64,000 nt of DNA, from assembly GCA_963790045.1 (NCBI GenBank), contig CAWBMS010000008.1, positions 248,001 through 312,000 on the forward strand. Reading direction: 5' to 3'. The notes beneath the pieces were generated by a model, which did not search any database, was not told the DNA's origin, and saw nothing but the letters and a program-made list of their open reading frames with translations. The position numbers and the translations under genes are program-made. Below are positions 36,307 to 44,720 of this stretch, in pieces. Each line of letters starts with the position of its first letter. The stretch's first letter is position 1. Source of the stretch: DATKMP01 sp963790045 (GTDB lineage Bacteria; Bacteroidota; Ignavibacteria; UBA10030).

Positions 36307-37761
36307 ATGATCTGTAAAACTATTCCTATGCAAAACCAAAAAAAATATTTTCGGATATTTTTAATATTCTTCATTGCAGTTCAAGCAACAATCTTTATCT
36401 ATAGCATCATTGGACATAAATTGAACGATGATGAAGCATGGCTTGGCGAGCAATCATTCTTTATGTCACAAAATGGCTTTTCCTCGTCACACTTATTTTC
36501 CGGATTTAACAATCAAGATCAACGAATCGTCGTTCAACATAAATTATTCATCTATACCTTAGCGTTTCTCATCTCCGTATTTGGTTTCTCGTTGCCAATC
36601 TTAAGAATAGTACCCATCATTTCGTTTATTTTTTTAATACTCTTGTTACTAAAATATATCTATCGCAGATCGAGTAACGATCCGACTGACATTTTATTTC
36701 TCATTGCATTGATCTTTTCATATTCTGAAATACTATACTTTGGCAAAATAGCGCGTCCGGAAATGTTCGTTGCGATGCTTGGATTCGCAAGTTTTTATTT
36801 TCTTTCATGCTTTATTCAATCAAACAAGATTTATTACGTTCTTTTCAGCGGCATATTTGCCGGGTTATCAATGTTAGCCCATTTAAATGGGTTAATTTTT
36901 GTCTTGGCGGGAATATGCGTTTTACTCTATTATAGAAAGATGAACCATGCATTTTTATACTTGTTGTTTGCATGTATTATGTTCTCACCGTTTTTAATAG
37001 ATATTTATACTCACTATGATATTTTCCTCCTCCAATTCAACAACCCTTTGATCTCGTCAAAAACACATTTTACGATATACACTCCATTTGTGCATTTATT
37101 AAATGAACATCAACGGTTATTCAGGAAGATCGACATTATTCCTTTAACGCTGCTATTTCTGTTCTCAATGATTGTCAATTATCGTTCTTTATGGAAAGAG
37201 CACAAACTATTATTTCTCTATACGATCACCGTCATGATATGTCTGGGTTTATTTGTTGAAGATAAACAAATTAAATACTCTGTTCTTGTCGTTCCTTATG
37301 AATTGTTGATCATCTTTTATTCATTCTGGAAAATCATTGAACGAAATAAAATCTATCTTATTCTTCATACGATATTATTCATCATCGTATGTACTGTGTC
37401 TCTTCGATTGAATGTTTATGATTGCATACCGAAAGAAGAATACGCTTTATTAAATAGAGAAATTAAATCCTACATGCCCGATCATTCAAAATGTCTTGCG
37501 CCGATGAATTATATTTTCAATGAAATTGATTCTCAATATATCGTCGGGAATCTTTTCCTTCGTCAAGAAGTCCATAATAAGAATATCACGCTCAACAACA
37601 CGTATACATTTTGCAAAGACAAGGGAATCGAATATGTTGTGCATAATAAATTCGAAGAAGCCATCGACACCATACAAGATTATGCCGATACGTTAGAGTT
37701 AAATAAGCATTTTCAAGTTATTGCCGACAATAAAAATTATAAAATCTTAAAGCTTAAATAA
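36307..37761 (+). CDS. Polytopic ArnT/PMT-like (GT-C) glycosyltransferase
   Basis: 484 residues with about ten membrane helices. The first periplasmic loop contains KLNDDEAWLGEQ, the acidic DDE of GT-C enzymes such as ArnT, PMT_2 and related sugar transferases. Later FGKIARPEMFVAMLGFASFYFL and ISGIFAGLSMLAHLNGLIF-type segments are typical of this group. These enzymes use polyprenyl-phosphate sugars in the membrane. The codon and base composition is much more AT-rich than the neighbours, and the gene is bracketed by a direct repeat, both signs of acquisition. A start at ATG 36328 is possible. No operon partner. Confidence 0.78.
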   Translation: MICKTIPMQNQKKYFRIFLIFFIAVQATIFIYSIIGHKLNDDEAWLGEQSFFMSQNGFSSSHLFSGFNNQDQRIVVQHKLFIYTLAFLISVFGFSLPILRIVPIISFIFLILLLLKYIYRRSSNDPTDILFLIALIFSYSEILYFGKIARPEMFVAMLGFASFYFLSCFIQSNKIYYVLFSGIFAGLSMLAHLNGLIFVLAGICVLLYYRKMNHAFLYLLFACIMFSPFLIDIYTHYDIFLLQFNNPLISSKTHFTIYTPFVHLLNEHQRLFRKIDIIPLTLLFLFSMIVNYRSLWKEHKLLFLYTITVMICLGLFVEDKQIKYSVLVVPYELLIIFYSFWKIIERNKIYLILHTILFIIVCTVSLRLNVYDCIPKEEYALLNREIKSYMPDHSKCLAPMNYIFNEIDSQYIVGNLFLRQEVHNKNITLNNTYTFCKDKGIEYVVHNKFEEAIDTIQDYADTLELNKHFQVIADNKNYKILKLK

Positions 37762-37870
37762 ATATTTTCTTATTAGACCCGTACCTCTAACAGACGTCGT
37801 CGCCTACTTGTCCTTCATGACATATAACACTGGTAAGCCATGATGATCAAGTCTTTTTTATATATAAAAT

Positions 37871-38005
37871 GATCGTGTGTGATGCGGTACAGTTCGTACC
37901 CGATAGCAACTTCCTGCCCATCTGTGCGATGGTGATGATAAAATTCCCGATCAGTAAATTTCGGAACGCCGGATAGCGCAGCGCAGCGTAGGGATCATGT
38001 GCCAC
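37871..38005 (-). pseudogene. Truncated second copy of the MFS exporter 5' end
   Basis: A GTG at 38005 begins the same 45 codons as the MFS gene at 36097. All seven base differences are synonymous (CCT/CCC, GCC/GCT, CGG/CGC, TAC/TAT, ATT/ATC, GCG/GCA, GCC/GCT). One deleted base after CAGATGG throws it out of frame, and similarity stops at GATC near 37871, where AT-rich DNA takes over. It is a fragment, not a gene. The pattern means the ancestor of this copy was a functional, selected allele. Confidence 0.85.
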
Positions 38006-38072
38006 TCAACCTCTTTCGCATTCATCAATATCATGTAGTATAATGTACGGATGAAATGCTGCGAATAAAAAT
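37871..38072. repeat. Direct repeat copy B
   Basis: Partner of copy A at 35962-36165, same orientation, 202 bp. With copy A it brackets a 1.7-kb AT-rich segment holding the GT-C glycosyltransferase gene. Confidence 0.9.
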
Positions 38073-38150
38073 AAAGTTTTCATGAGCCCGGTGAACATAA
38101 CTGTGAAATTCATATTGATTTTATTACCTTCCTACAACAAAACGTCGGCG

Positions 38151-38171
38151 CCGGTTATGAACCGGTTTTTT
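38151..38171 (+). terminator. Terminator-like hairpin upstream of the orphan gene
   Basis: CCGGTT-ATG-AACCGG followed by six T (38166-38171). Sequence and T-run fit an intrinsic terminator on the plus strand, but the nearest upstream gene ends 390 bp before. The rest of the 38073-38340 gap shows no gene I can support. Confidence 0.5.
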
Positions 38172-38340
38172 CATTTGACTTTAAATATTTTTCCCCGTAC
38201 CATTTTCCCGATAACCGTTACGGGTGATCTTGGTTGTTCCCTAGGGCGGTTGTCGCACCGAGAAGCGAAGAAACATACGAAGATGTAAATTGTAGCGCGA
38301 GAAATTCTTAACGGAAAAATCTTATCAAGGAACAGTTGAT

Positions 38341-39684
38341 ATGTCCGATAAAAAATCTCATCATCACTCCAACCGCACGCAACAACATGCGGCAAAAGAG
38401 CAATACAAAAAACTCTATGTTCAGCACATTCGGGAAATTTGCAAAGCATCGGGCACAGAAGAAGCATTCGATTTAATCCCTGCCGATGGCTTGCATTTAC
38501 TCTACCTCATCCACGGGCTTCCGCTGCAAATTCTTCCCGCGCCGGGGCACATGATTCCGGAATCCGAACTGCACGAAGCACGGTTCATCTTAAATTCCAT
38601 GCTGCCCTTGCAAACCTACACGCCGGTTCCCGATGGTAATGCCATTCCCCTGCAATTATTTTTTAGCGCGGGTTTCAGTTTCTTCTACTACCTCTCACAA
38701 GAAAAACTCGATGCCAGCCCGATCACAGCCCGGCTCCGCCGCTTGATGCAGGCACAAATCGGTTTTCATGGCGGGTATGAGCAGGCGCATCAAACATTAA
38801 ACAATGTTCTTTTAGTCGTTCTCACGCATCTGACCAATCTTCAAACATCGCTCTATAGTGTTACCTATCGTACCAAACCGCGGCCGAAGCTTACACCCGG
38901 CATCGCCCAATTTCTGGAACTCAAAAAGGAAACGCCGCCGCAAAAACATGTGGTGTTGGATGGCAAGCCGCGCCCCGTTATCCGCTTAGGATTCGGCGGA
39001 TGCAACAAAGGCGTTACCTATGTTTCAGTGCGCCCCAAGCAACTCGGCTGGCCGGACACCGGAACGGAACCGGCGCTCGATGTCTATTTTCAATCGCACG
39101 TACTCACGCGCCTGCATGAACGCTTGGACTGCATTAACGAAAATATTTATCAATACGGATTGTTCTCTGCCATGCACAACTTCCATGCATGCCGCGATGA
39201 TACAGGAAGATTGCTCGTGGAGTATCGCCTCCTCAAGATGAAAGTCGGATACTTGGTCGTCGAACCGCATGGCACGATGCTCATCATCCGTACCTTCCTC
39301 TTCCTCACCAACAGCAGCACGCCGGAAGGGAAAAAACTGCGCTCGCTCTACGGCTTGCAACGACGCGATACCGATTATCTCGCCATCGATAAACTGAGCG
39401 CGTTCATGTCCGAAGATCTTTATCAAACAAAAGAACTCCATCCCATTCTACAGGTTATCGGCTGTGAGAACCTTTCGCAGATGTTTGCGAGCATGAAAAA
39501 CATTCTCACCAAAACAGAAACACAGCACACCGGCACATTGCTGGCGCAGTATTTAGGATTGATGCCGGACAACAATATCCTTTCGTCGGTACCGAAATGT
39601 ATGCCGATGGACGATGAATCAATGCAAACACCCGACACAATTCAACAGCAAGAACTTGTCGAAGAGCCGGTGATGGAACAATAA
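38341..39684 (+). CDS. Orphan 447-residue protein, unknown function
   Basis: AAGGAA precedes the ATG by 9 nt. The protein is soluble: a His/Lys/Gln-rich N-terminus (1-30), a helical first half including FFSAGFSFFYYLSQEKLD and TLNNVLLVVLTHLTNLQ, then from about 215 a mixed alpha/beta region: LGFGGCNKGVTYVSVRPKQ, HVLTRLHERLDCINENIY, and consecutive strands LLVEYRLLKMKVGYLVVE and TMLIIRTFLFLTN. The helix with H..xRLxER followed by an antiparallel sheet recalls the layout of RelE/BECR-type RNase or DUF4258-like folds, but no catalytic set can be assigned. The C-terminal 50 residues are polar and low-complexity. Base use is like the core genes, not the adjacent AT-rich cassette. It ends before a bidirectional terminator. 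Confidence 0.75.
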   Translation: MSDKKSHHHSNRTQQHAAKEQYKKLYVQHIREICKASGTEEAFDLIPADGLHLLYLIHGLPLQILPAPGHMIPESELHEARFILNSMLPLQTYTPVPDGNAIPLQLFFSAGFSFFYYLSQEKLDASPITARLRRLMQAQIGFHGGYEQAHQTLNNVLLVVLTHLTNLQTSLYSVTYRTKPRPKLTPGIAQFLELKKETPPQKHVVLDGKPRPVIRLGFGGCNKGVTYVSVRPKQLGWPDTGTEPALDVYFQSHVLTRLHERLDCINENIYQYGLFSAMHNFHACRDDTGRLLVEYRLLKMKVGYLVVEPHGTMLIIRTFLFLTNSSTPEGKKLRSLYGLQRRDTDYLAIDKLSAFMSEDLYQTKELHPILQVIGCENLSQMFASMKNILTKTETQHTGTLLAQYLGLMPDNNILSSVPKCMPMDDESMQTPDTIQQQELVEEPVMEQ

Positions 39685-39760
39685 CAAACAACGCGCATAA
39701 AATAATATTCGATATTAGAGCGATTATATATTTTCCATAATATATTTGATATAAACACAA

Positions 39761-39792
39761 ACGGCTCAGAAGATTCCGAGCCGTCCATTTTT
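39761..39792. terminator. Bidirectional terminator between orphan gene and gnd
   Basis: ACGGCTC / GAGCCGT with a 10-nt loop, followed on the plus strand by CCATTTTTG. The genes on both sides converge on it. Confidence 0.8.
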
Positions 39793-39810
39793 GATTATAC
39801 TGAAAAGAAT

Positions 39811-41265
39811 TTATACTACATACGTTGATGATGCAGTATCGCCGCCATGCCCAGTCCAGTTGGTATGGAAGAATTCGCCGCGCGGTTTATCGATCCGCTC
39901 ATACGTATGTGCACCAAAATAATCACGCTGTGCTTGCAATAAATTTGCCGGCAGCCATTTGTGACGATAGCCATCGTAAAAGGCTAAAGAGGAACTCATC
40001 GATGGTATCGGTATACCAATCTGTGCGGCTGTCGCAACAACCTTGCGCCATGATTCCTGGCAATTCGCCATGATCTTTTTGAAATACGGATCAAGCAGCA
40101 AATTCTGCAAGCCAGGATTTTTGTCGTAGGCAACTTTTATTTTTCCCAGGAATGTGCTGCGAATAATACAGCCGCCACGCCACAACAGGGCGATGCCGCC
40201 GTAATTCAAATTCCACTTATATTCCTTCGCTGCTTCTTTCATCAACATATATCCTTGTGCATAGGATGTGATCTTTGAAGCATACATTGCCTTGCGGAGA
40301 TCTTCCACAAAAGCTTTTTTGCTTGCAGTGATTTTTTTCTTTGCAGGCCCTTTTAATATTTTAGAAGCTGCAACACGCTCATCTTTTATTGCCGAGAGAC
40401 AGCGTGAAAATACTGCTTCGGAAACCATCGTCATCGGAATGCCGAGATCGAGTGCAGACACGCTTGTCCATTTACCTGTTCCCTTTTGTCCGGCTGTATC
40501 GAGAATCGAATCGACGACATATTTTTTATTTTCATCTTTGTAATTCAGAATATCCCGCGTGATCTCGATCAGATAAGAACTTAGTTCGCCTTCATTCCAC
40601 GTTTTGAAAGTCTCATACATTTCCTTGTTGCTCATGCCAAGGCCTTCTTTCATCAACTGATAACATTCGCAGATGAGTTCCATATCGCCATATTCAATTC
40701 CATTATGCACCATCTTGACAAAATGCCCTGCACCATCATTGCCGACCCAATCGCAACACGGTGTGCCGTCCACTTTTGCGGCAATTGCCTGAAAGATCGG
40801 CTTGACTGTCGGCCACGCTTGCGGTGATCCGCCCGGCATAATCGATGGGCCGCGCAACGCACCTTCTTCTCCACCGGAGACACCAGTGCCGATGAACAAC
40901 AATCCTTTGCTCTCTAAATATTTTGTTCGGCGAATTGTATCGGGATAATGCGAGTTACCGCCATCGATGATGATGTCGCCTTTTTCCAAAAGCGGAAGAA
41001 GCGTTTCAATAAAATCATCCACCGGTTTTCCGGCTTTCACCATCAGCATCACTTTGCGCGGCGCTTTCAAGGACGCAACTAATTCCGGAATATTATTTGT
41101 TCCGATAATTTTTTTGCCTTGCGCTCTGCCGTTGATGAAGTGCGTAACTTTCTCAACGGTTCGATTAAAGACAGCAACGGTAAATCCTCTGCTTTCGATA
41201 TTCAATACAAGATTTTCTCCCATCACAGCCAATCCTATCAATCCAAAATCTGCTTGTTGTGACAT
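39811..41265 (-). CDS. gnd: 6-phosphogluconate dehydrogenase (decarboxylating)
   Basis: 484 residues, the long NADP-type length. GLIGLAVMGENLVLNIESRGF is the cofactor-binding glycine motif, followed by GTGVSGGEEGALRGPSIMPGG, VGNDGAGHFVKMVHNGIEYGDM (the conserved catalytic Lys and Asn region), and GTGKWTSVSALDLGIP. It oxidises 6-phosphogluconate to ribulose 5-phosphate in the oxidative pentose phosphate pathway. The C-terminal HTNWTGHGGDTASSTYVV tail is normal. It follows kdgK by 70 bp on the same strand, in a sugar-acid context. Confidence 0.96.
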   Translation of the reverse strand: MSQQADFGLIGLAVMGENLVLNIESRGFTVAVFNRTVEKVTHFINGRAQGKKIIGTNNIPELVASLKAPRKVMLMVKAGKPVDDFIETLLPLLEKGDIIIDGGNSHYPDTIRRTKYLESKGLLFIGTGVSGGEEGALRGPSIMPGGSPQAWPTVKPIFQAIAAKVDGTPCCDWVGNDGAGHFVKMVHNGIEYGDMELICECYQLMKEGLGMSNKEMYETFKTWNEGELSSYLIEITRDILNYKDENKKYVVDSILDTAGQKGTGKWTSVSALDLGIPMTMVSEAVFSRCLSAIKDERVAASKILKGPAKKKITASKKAFVEDLRKAMYASKITSYAQGYMLMKEAAKEYKWNLNYGGIALLWRGGCIIRSTFLGKIKVAYDKNPGLQNLLLDPYFKKIMANCQESWRKVVATAAQIGIPIPSMSSSLAFYDGYRHKWLPANLLQAQRDYFGAHTYERIDKPRGEFFHTNWTGHGGDTASSTYVV

Positions 41266-41335
41266 AATTGTATTCCTTCTTTCGCTAATAATAATTTATG
41301 AACGATGCTCTTATTGATAGATACAGTTCATTTTT

Positions 41336-42421
41336 TTATCGTTTGATTCTTGCGCTGCCGCCTTTGGCGACGTGCAGCAATTCATTCAACGTAATCATGC
41401 TTGTATCGCCGCGTGTCGTCATCAGCAGCGCGCCATGCGCAACGCCGAGATTGACACACTCCTGTGGAGTTTTTCCGGTAAGGAATCCGTACGTAAATCC
41501 GGATGCAAAGCCATCGCCGCCGCCAACGCGATCTTCTATTTCCAATCCGGGCATATTCAGTCCTTCATAGAAAACGCCTTCTGTCCACATCATCGCCGAC
41601 CAATTATTGATGCCGGCAGATTTTACGCCGCGCAATGTTGTGCCCACAATTTTGATATTCGGAAAATCTTTGACTACACGTTCCACCATTTTTTTAAATG
41701 CCGTGGTATCGATCTCTCCTTTTTCAACATTGACTCCTCCCACTTCGTATCCGAGTACTTGTTGAAAATCTTCTTCGTTGCCAATGAGACAATCGATGTA
41801 TGGTACGAGCGGTTTGGTGGTTTCGATGGCCTCTTTGCTGCTCCAGAGTTTCGAACGGAAATTCAGATCGTACGAAACAATCGTTCCGGCATCGTGCGCT
41901 GCCTTGATTGCTTCGGCAACAACTTTTCGTGTGGATTCTGAGAGCGCAGAGAATATTCCGCCGGTATGAAACCAGCGAACACCATGTTCAGAGAATATTT
42001 TTTTCCAATGTATTTCACCGGGCTGAATACCTGCGGTTGCAGAATGTGCGCGGTCATACAACGAAACCGAAGCGCGCGGGCCAAAGCCGACTTCAGTAAA
42101 ATTCAAACCGATGCGATCTTTTTTCCCTAAGCCGTCATACGTGCGTGTAACAACAAAATCCACATCGACACCGACAGATCGAGCGTGATTGCGAACGATG
42201 GCGCCCATCGGTGAATCATTCAATCCACCGACCCAGCCGGTTCGCAGTCCGAGCCGTGATAAAGCATACGCAACATTATATTCGCCGCCGCCTACCCAGA
42301 CTTCAAGCGCTGGCGCAAACTCGATGCGTTGATGACCCTGAGGACTCAATCGCACCATCGTTTCTCCCAGCGCAAATAAATCAAACGCTGTTTCTGATGC
42401 TGATTTAATTTTTAGAGACAT
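41336..42421 (-). CDS. kdgK: 2-keto-3-deoxygluconate kinase (PfkB family)
   Basis: 361 residues. PfkB motifs: LFALGETMVRLSPQG and VGGGEYNVAYALSRLG near the start, and EIEDRVGGGDGFASGFTYG with the catalytic Asp near the end. GETMVRLSP and the GGGEYNVA form are typical of KDG kinase-like members, which act in Entner-Doudoroff and uronate catabolism. The kdgF gene upstream strongly supports the KDG assignment. Product: 2-keto-3-deoxy-6-phosphogluconate. An aldolase for the next step is not in the window. Confidence 0.85.
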   Translation of the reverse strand: MSLKIKSASETAFDLFALGETMVRLSPQGHQRIEFAPALEVWVGGGEYNVAYALSRLGLRTGWVGGLNDSPMGAIVRNHARSVGVDVDFVVTRTYDGLGKKDRIGLNFTEVGFGPRASVSLYDRAHSATAGIQPGEIHWKKIFSEHGVRWFHTGGIFSALSESTRKVVAEAIKAAHDAGTIVSYDLNFRSKLWSSKEAIETTKPLVPYIDCLIGNEEDFQQVLGYEVGGVNVEKGEIDTTAFKKMVERVVKDFPNIKIVGTTLRGVKSAGINNWSAMMWTEGVFYEGLNMPGLEIEDRVGGGDGFASGFTYGFLTGKTPQECVNLGVAHGALLMTTRGDTSMITLNELLHVAKGGSARIKR

Positions 42422-42581
42422 ATTTTATCGTTTCATATTTAAATAGCATACAATATTTCATGTTGATGATATAGCGATGAAACACTTGATGCAGAATCAC
42501 TTAATCATAAATATAATGTAAGAGATGAAAATTGAAACCGCAACAATTCGTCAGGCAATATTTGTGAAAATATATTTGTGG

Positions 42582-42920
42582 CTATAAAAAATCCTGGCGC
42601 ATGGGCGTAAAGACATCGACCATACAGCCCTCGGACAGCGCAAGCACGCCATGCGGGACATTCGGCGGCACAAAAAAAGAATCGCCTGACGATAATTGCA
42701 TAGTCTCGTTGCCAATGGTTACTTCGAACGTTCCGCGTTCGACAAATGTTACCTGCCTGTGCGGATGGCTGTGCGCTGAACTGATGGCGCTTTGTGCAAA
42801 TTCCACACGCGCCATCATCAGTTCAGAATCATATCCTAATATTTTTCGACGTACGCCTCTCCCAGCAGTTTCCCACTGTATATTTTCTGCTTGAATAAAA
42901 AATGCACTTTCCATGCTCAT
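42582..42920 (-). CDS. kdgF: KdgF-like cupin, unsaturated uronate ring-opening step
   Basis: 113 residues from ATG 42920 (GAAGAG placed 6 nt upstream); 42965 is a longer alternative. A single cupin: AHSHPHRQVTFVERGTFEVTIG supplies the metal-binding His residues and the Glu, and SSGDSFFVPPNVPHGV the last His. GRGVRRKILGYDSELMMARVEF and the terminal VDVFTPMRQDFL are close to KdgF of pectin degraders. KdgF linearises unsaturated monouronates from pectin or alginate lyase products, feeding KDG. It stands 160 bp upstream of kdgK on the same strand. Confidence 0.82.
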   Translation of the reverse strand: MSMESAFFIQAENIQWETAGRGVRRKILGYDSELMMARVEFAQSAISSAHSHPHRQVTFVERGTFEVTIGNETMQLSSGDSFFVPPNVPHGVLALSEGCMVDVFTPMRQDFL

Positions 42921-42993
42921 ACGTGTCTCTTCAATATTATTTTTTCTATCTTGATTTAAGGACAAATTAAGAATTTTGCAACTGAACTTTTAT

Positions 42994-43022
42994 TTGACAA
43001 TACAAGAGAAAGAACGTAGTTT
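42994..43022 (+). promoter_or_regulatory. Sigma-70-like promoter of the PstS-like gene
   Basis: Consensus TTGACA (42994-42999), 17 bp, TAGTTT (43017-43022). The -10 is poor, but spacing and -35 are exact. It leads into AAAGGTG and the ATG at 43050. Confidence 0.5.
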
Positions 43023-43049
43023 TTAGTCAAACTATTGCAAAGGTGATTT

Positions 43050-43979
43050 ATGATTCGATGGTGTCTTTCATTCACTCTTCTGTTTTTGTTTGCCTCCTGT
43101 TCGCATAACGATAACGAGGAAACAACGACAAAAGGTAATTTGCATTTGTATCTTACGGAATCCACATCTCCAGCGATGATCGACGAGGTAAATGCATTTC
43201 TTAATCTTTACAAAGAAGGTGGCGCCAATATTTCTTACAATGTTGTATCGGAAAGTACTGCGTTGAAACATTTTATCGAAGATACATCGCGTATGATCGT
43301 TCTTACACGACCTCTTTCATCGGATGAAAAAGAAAGAACAAAAAACAAAAACGACGATCTGATAGAAACGATTATCGGCTATGATGGCATCGTTGCTGTT
43401 GTGCATCCTACAAATCCTGTCACGCAATTGACAACCACGGAAATAAAAAATATTCTCACCGGCACTGTTACACGCTGGAACGATTTGACGAACGGAAAAA
43501 AAGCAAAAGGGAAAATTAAAATATACCTGCAAGATTCATCTGAAATTAGCAGCTACCTTGCAAAGCGTTTGCACACACGACTCACTTCAAAATTTATAAA
43601 GACGTCCTCGGAAATTCAAACGCTTAACGCTGTTCTCCACGATCCGTCGGCCATCGGTTTTGTCACGCCGGCATGGCTCGATTCTACAAAGTCCACTGCT
43701 AAAGTGCTTGAACTTGGCAGAACACGGGAGGATGCAGACACCTCTTTTGTTGCACAGGATAAAACAGACGGAATTTATTTTTCGCCGCATCCCGCCTATC
43801 TCTATCGCAACGATTATCCGCTGAAACGCGCCATCTATATGTACACCTACACCGTCGGAGATTTGGCAAATGGGTTCGGTGCGTTCGTGGCATCTTCGCA
43901 AGGACAAAAATTATTTTTGCAACGCGGCATTCTTCCGGGCACACAAAAAATTCATTTAAGCATACCGGGCAGCGAGTAA
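43050..43979 (+). CDS. PstS-like phosphate-binding family lipoprotein
   Basis: 309 residues. Lipoprotein signal MIRWCLSFTLLFLFASC. The body follows the PstS-like periplasmic binding fold: LHLYLTESTSPAMIDEVNAF, MIVLTRPLSSDEKE, GYDGIVAVVHPTNPVTQLTT, EIKNILTGTVTRWNDL, and IGFVTPAWLDST. The TG-x-x-x-x-W-x-D-L element is the most characteristic. No pstC, pstA or pstB is nearby, so it may be an orphan binding or sensory protein. A perfect hairpin follows. Confidence 0.82.
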   Translation: MIRWCLSFTLLFLFASCSHNDNEETTTKGNLHLYLTESTSPAMIDEVNAFLNLYKEGGANISYNVVSESTALKHFIEDTSRMIVLTRPLSSDEKERTKNKNDDLIETIIGYDGIVAVVHPTNPVTQLTTTEIKNILTGTVTRWNDLTNGKKAKGKIKIYLQDSSEISSYLAKRLHTRLTSKFIKTSSEIQTLNAVLHDPSAIGFVTPAWLDSTKSTAKVLELGRTREDADTSFVAQDKTDGIYFSPHPAYLYRNDYPLKRAIYMYTYTVGDLANGFGAFVASSQGQKLFLQRGILPGTQKIHLSIPGSE

Positions 43980-44007
43980 GCATTCCAAAAATTTCGTTAC
44001 GTCACTT

Positions 44008-44036
44008 CAGGCAGTGTATTTCTCACTGCCTGTTTA
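44008..44036. terminator. Bidirectional hairpin terminator
   Basis: CAGGCAGTG / CACTGCCTG, a perfect 9-bp stem with a 7-nt loop, between the convergent PstS-like and clpP genes. The T tracts are short (TTT on plus, TTTTT-AAA context on minus). Confidence 0.75.
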
Positions 44037-44060
44037 AAAAACGAAATAAATTTTGTTCTT

Positions 44061-44654
44061 CTATTTTCCTTCGTAAATTTTATCTACAATTCCGTATTGA
44101 ATCGATTCATTTGCATCCATCCAATAATCCCGTTCAATATCTTTCAACACCTGTTCCAACGGCTGGCCGGAATTGCGAGCAAGAATTTCTGCGGTAAGGG
44201 TTTTTGTCTTTAGAATTTGTTTTGCATGAATCGCCAGATCGGTTGTATATCCCTGCAACAATCCGGTACTCGGCTGGTGAATCATCACTTCGCCCAGCGA
44301 ATAAATAGAGCGCTCGCCTTTCTTTCCCGCCGATAAAATGATTGACGCCATCGATGCGGCAATGCCCATGCATACCGTCGCCACGGGCGATGCAATATTT
44401 TTCATTGTATCCAAAATCGCATAGCCGGATGTAACCGAGCCGCCAGGGCTGCTGATAAAGAATGTGATTTTTTCGCCGGGCTTACTGGCATCAAGATAGA
44501 GAAGCTTTTCGACAATTTCTTTTGCAGAATCATCGTCCACCTGACCCCATAAAAAGATTTTCCGTTGATCTAAGAGCTTCAATCCGATAAGCTTTTGCAT
44601 GTCAGATTGTTTTTCATTCTTTGAATCTTCATTGTGATTATTTGTCGTGTTCAT
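44061..44654 (-). CDS. clpP: ATP-dependent Clp protease proteolytic subunit
   Basis: 197 residues. FLWGQVDDDSAKEIVEKLLYLD and ITFFISSPGGSVTSGYAI are the oxyanion-side motifs, VCMGIAASMASIILSAG holds the nucleophile Ser, EVMIHQPSTGLLQG the catalytic His, and the Asp is in ERDYWMDANES. The catalytic triad is intact. The peptidase assembles as a tetradecamer with ClpX or ClpA, neither of which is in the window. The N-terminus (NTTNNHNEDSKNEKQSDMQK) is a hydrophilic leader likely processed. Confidence 0.94.
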   Translation of the reverse strand: MNTTNNHNEDSKNEKQSDMQKLIGLKLLDQRKIFLWGQVDDDSAKEIVEKLLYLDASKPGEKITFFISSPGGSVTSGYAILDTMKNIASPVATVCMGIAASMASIILSAGKKGERSIYSLGEVMIHQPSTGLLQGYTTDLAIHAKQILKTKTLTAEILARNSGQPLEQVLKDIERDYWMDANESIQYGIVDKIYEGK

Positions 44655-44720
44655 TCGCGTGTTACTCCTCTATATTTTATTTATAAATATTGTTTTCAAT
44701 TTGCACACATAACGCAAGAA

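Noticed and set aside
38082..38288. 68-codon plus-strand frame between the repeat and the orphan gene
   Set aside because: It crosses the terminator-like hairpin, has no ribosome binding site and no recognisable sequence.
43050..43979. Complete phosphate (Pst) uptake operon
   Set aside because: Only the binding-protein-like gene is present; neighbours are kdgF and clpP, with no pstC, pstA, pstB or phoU.
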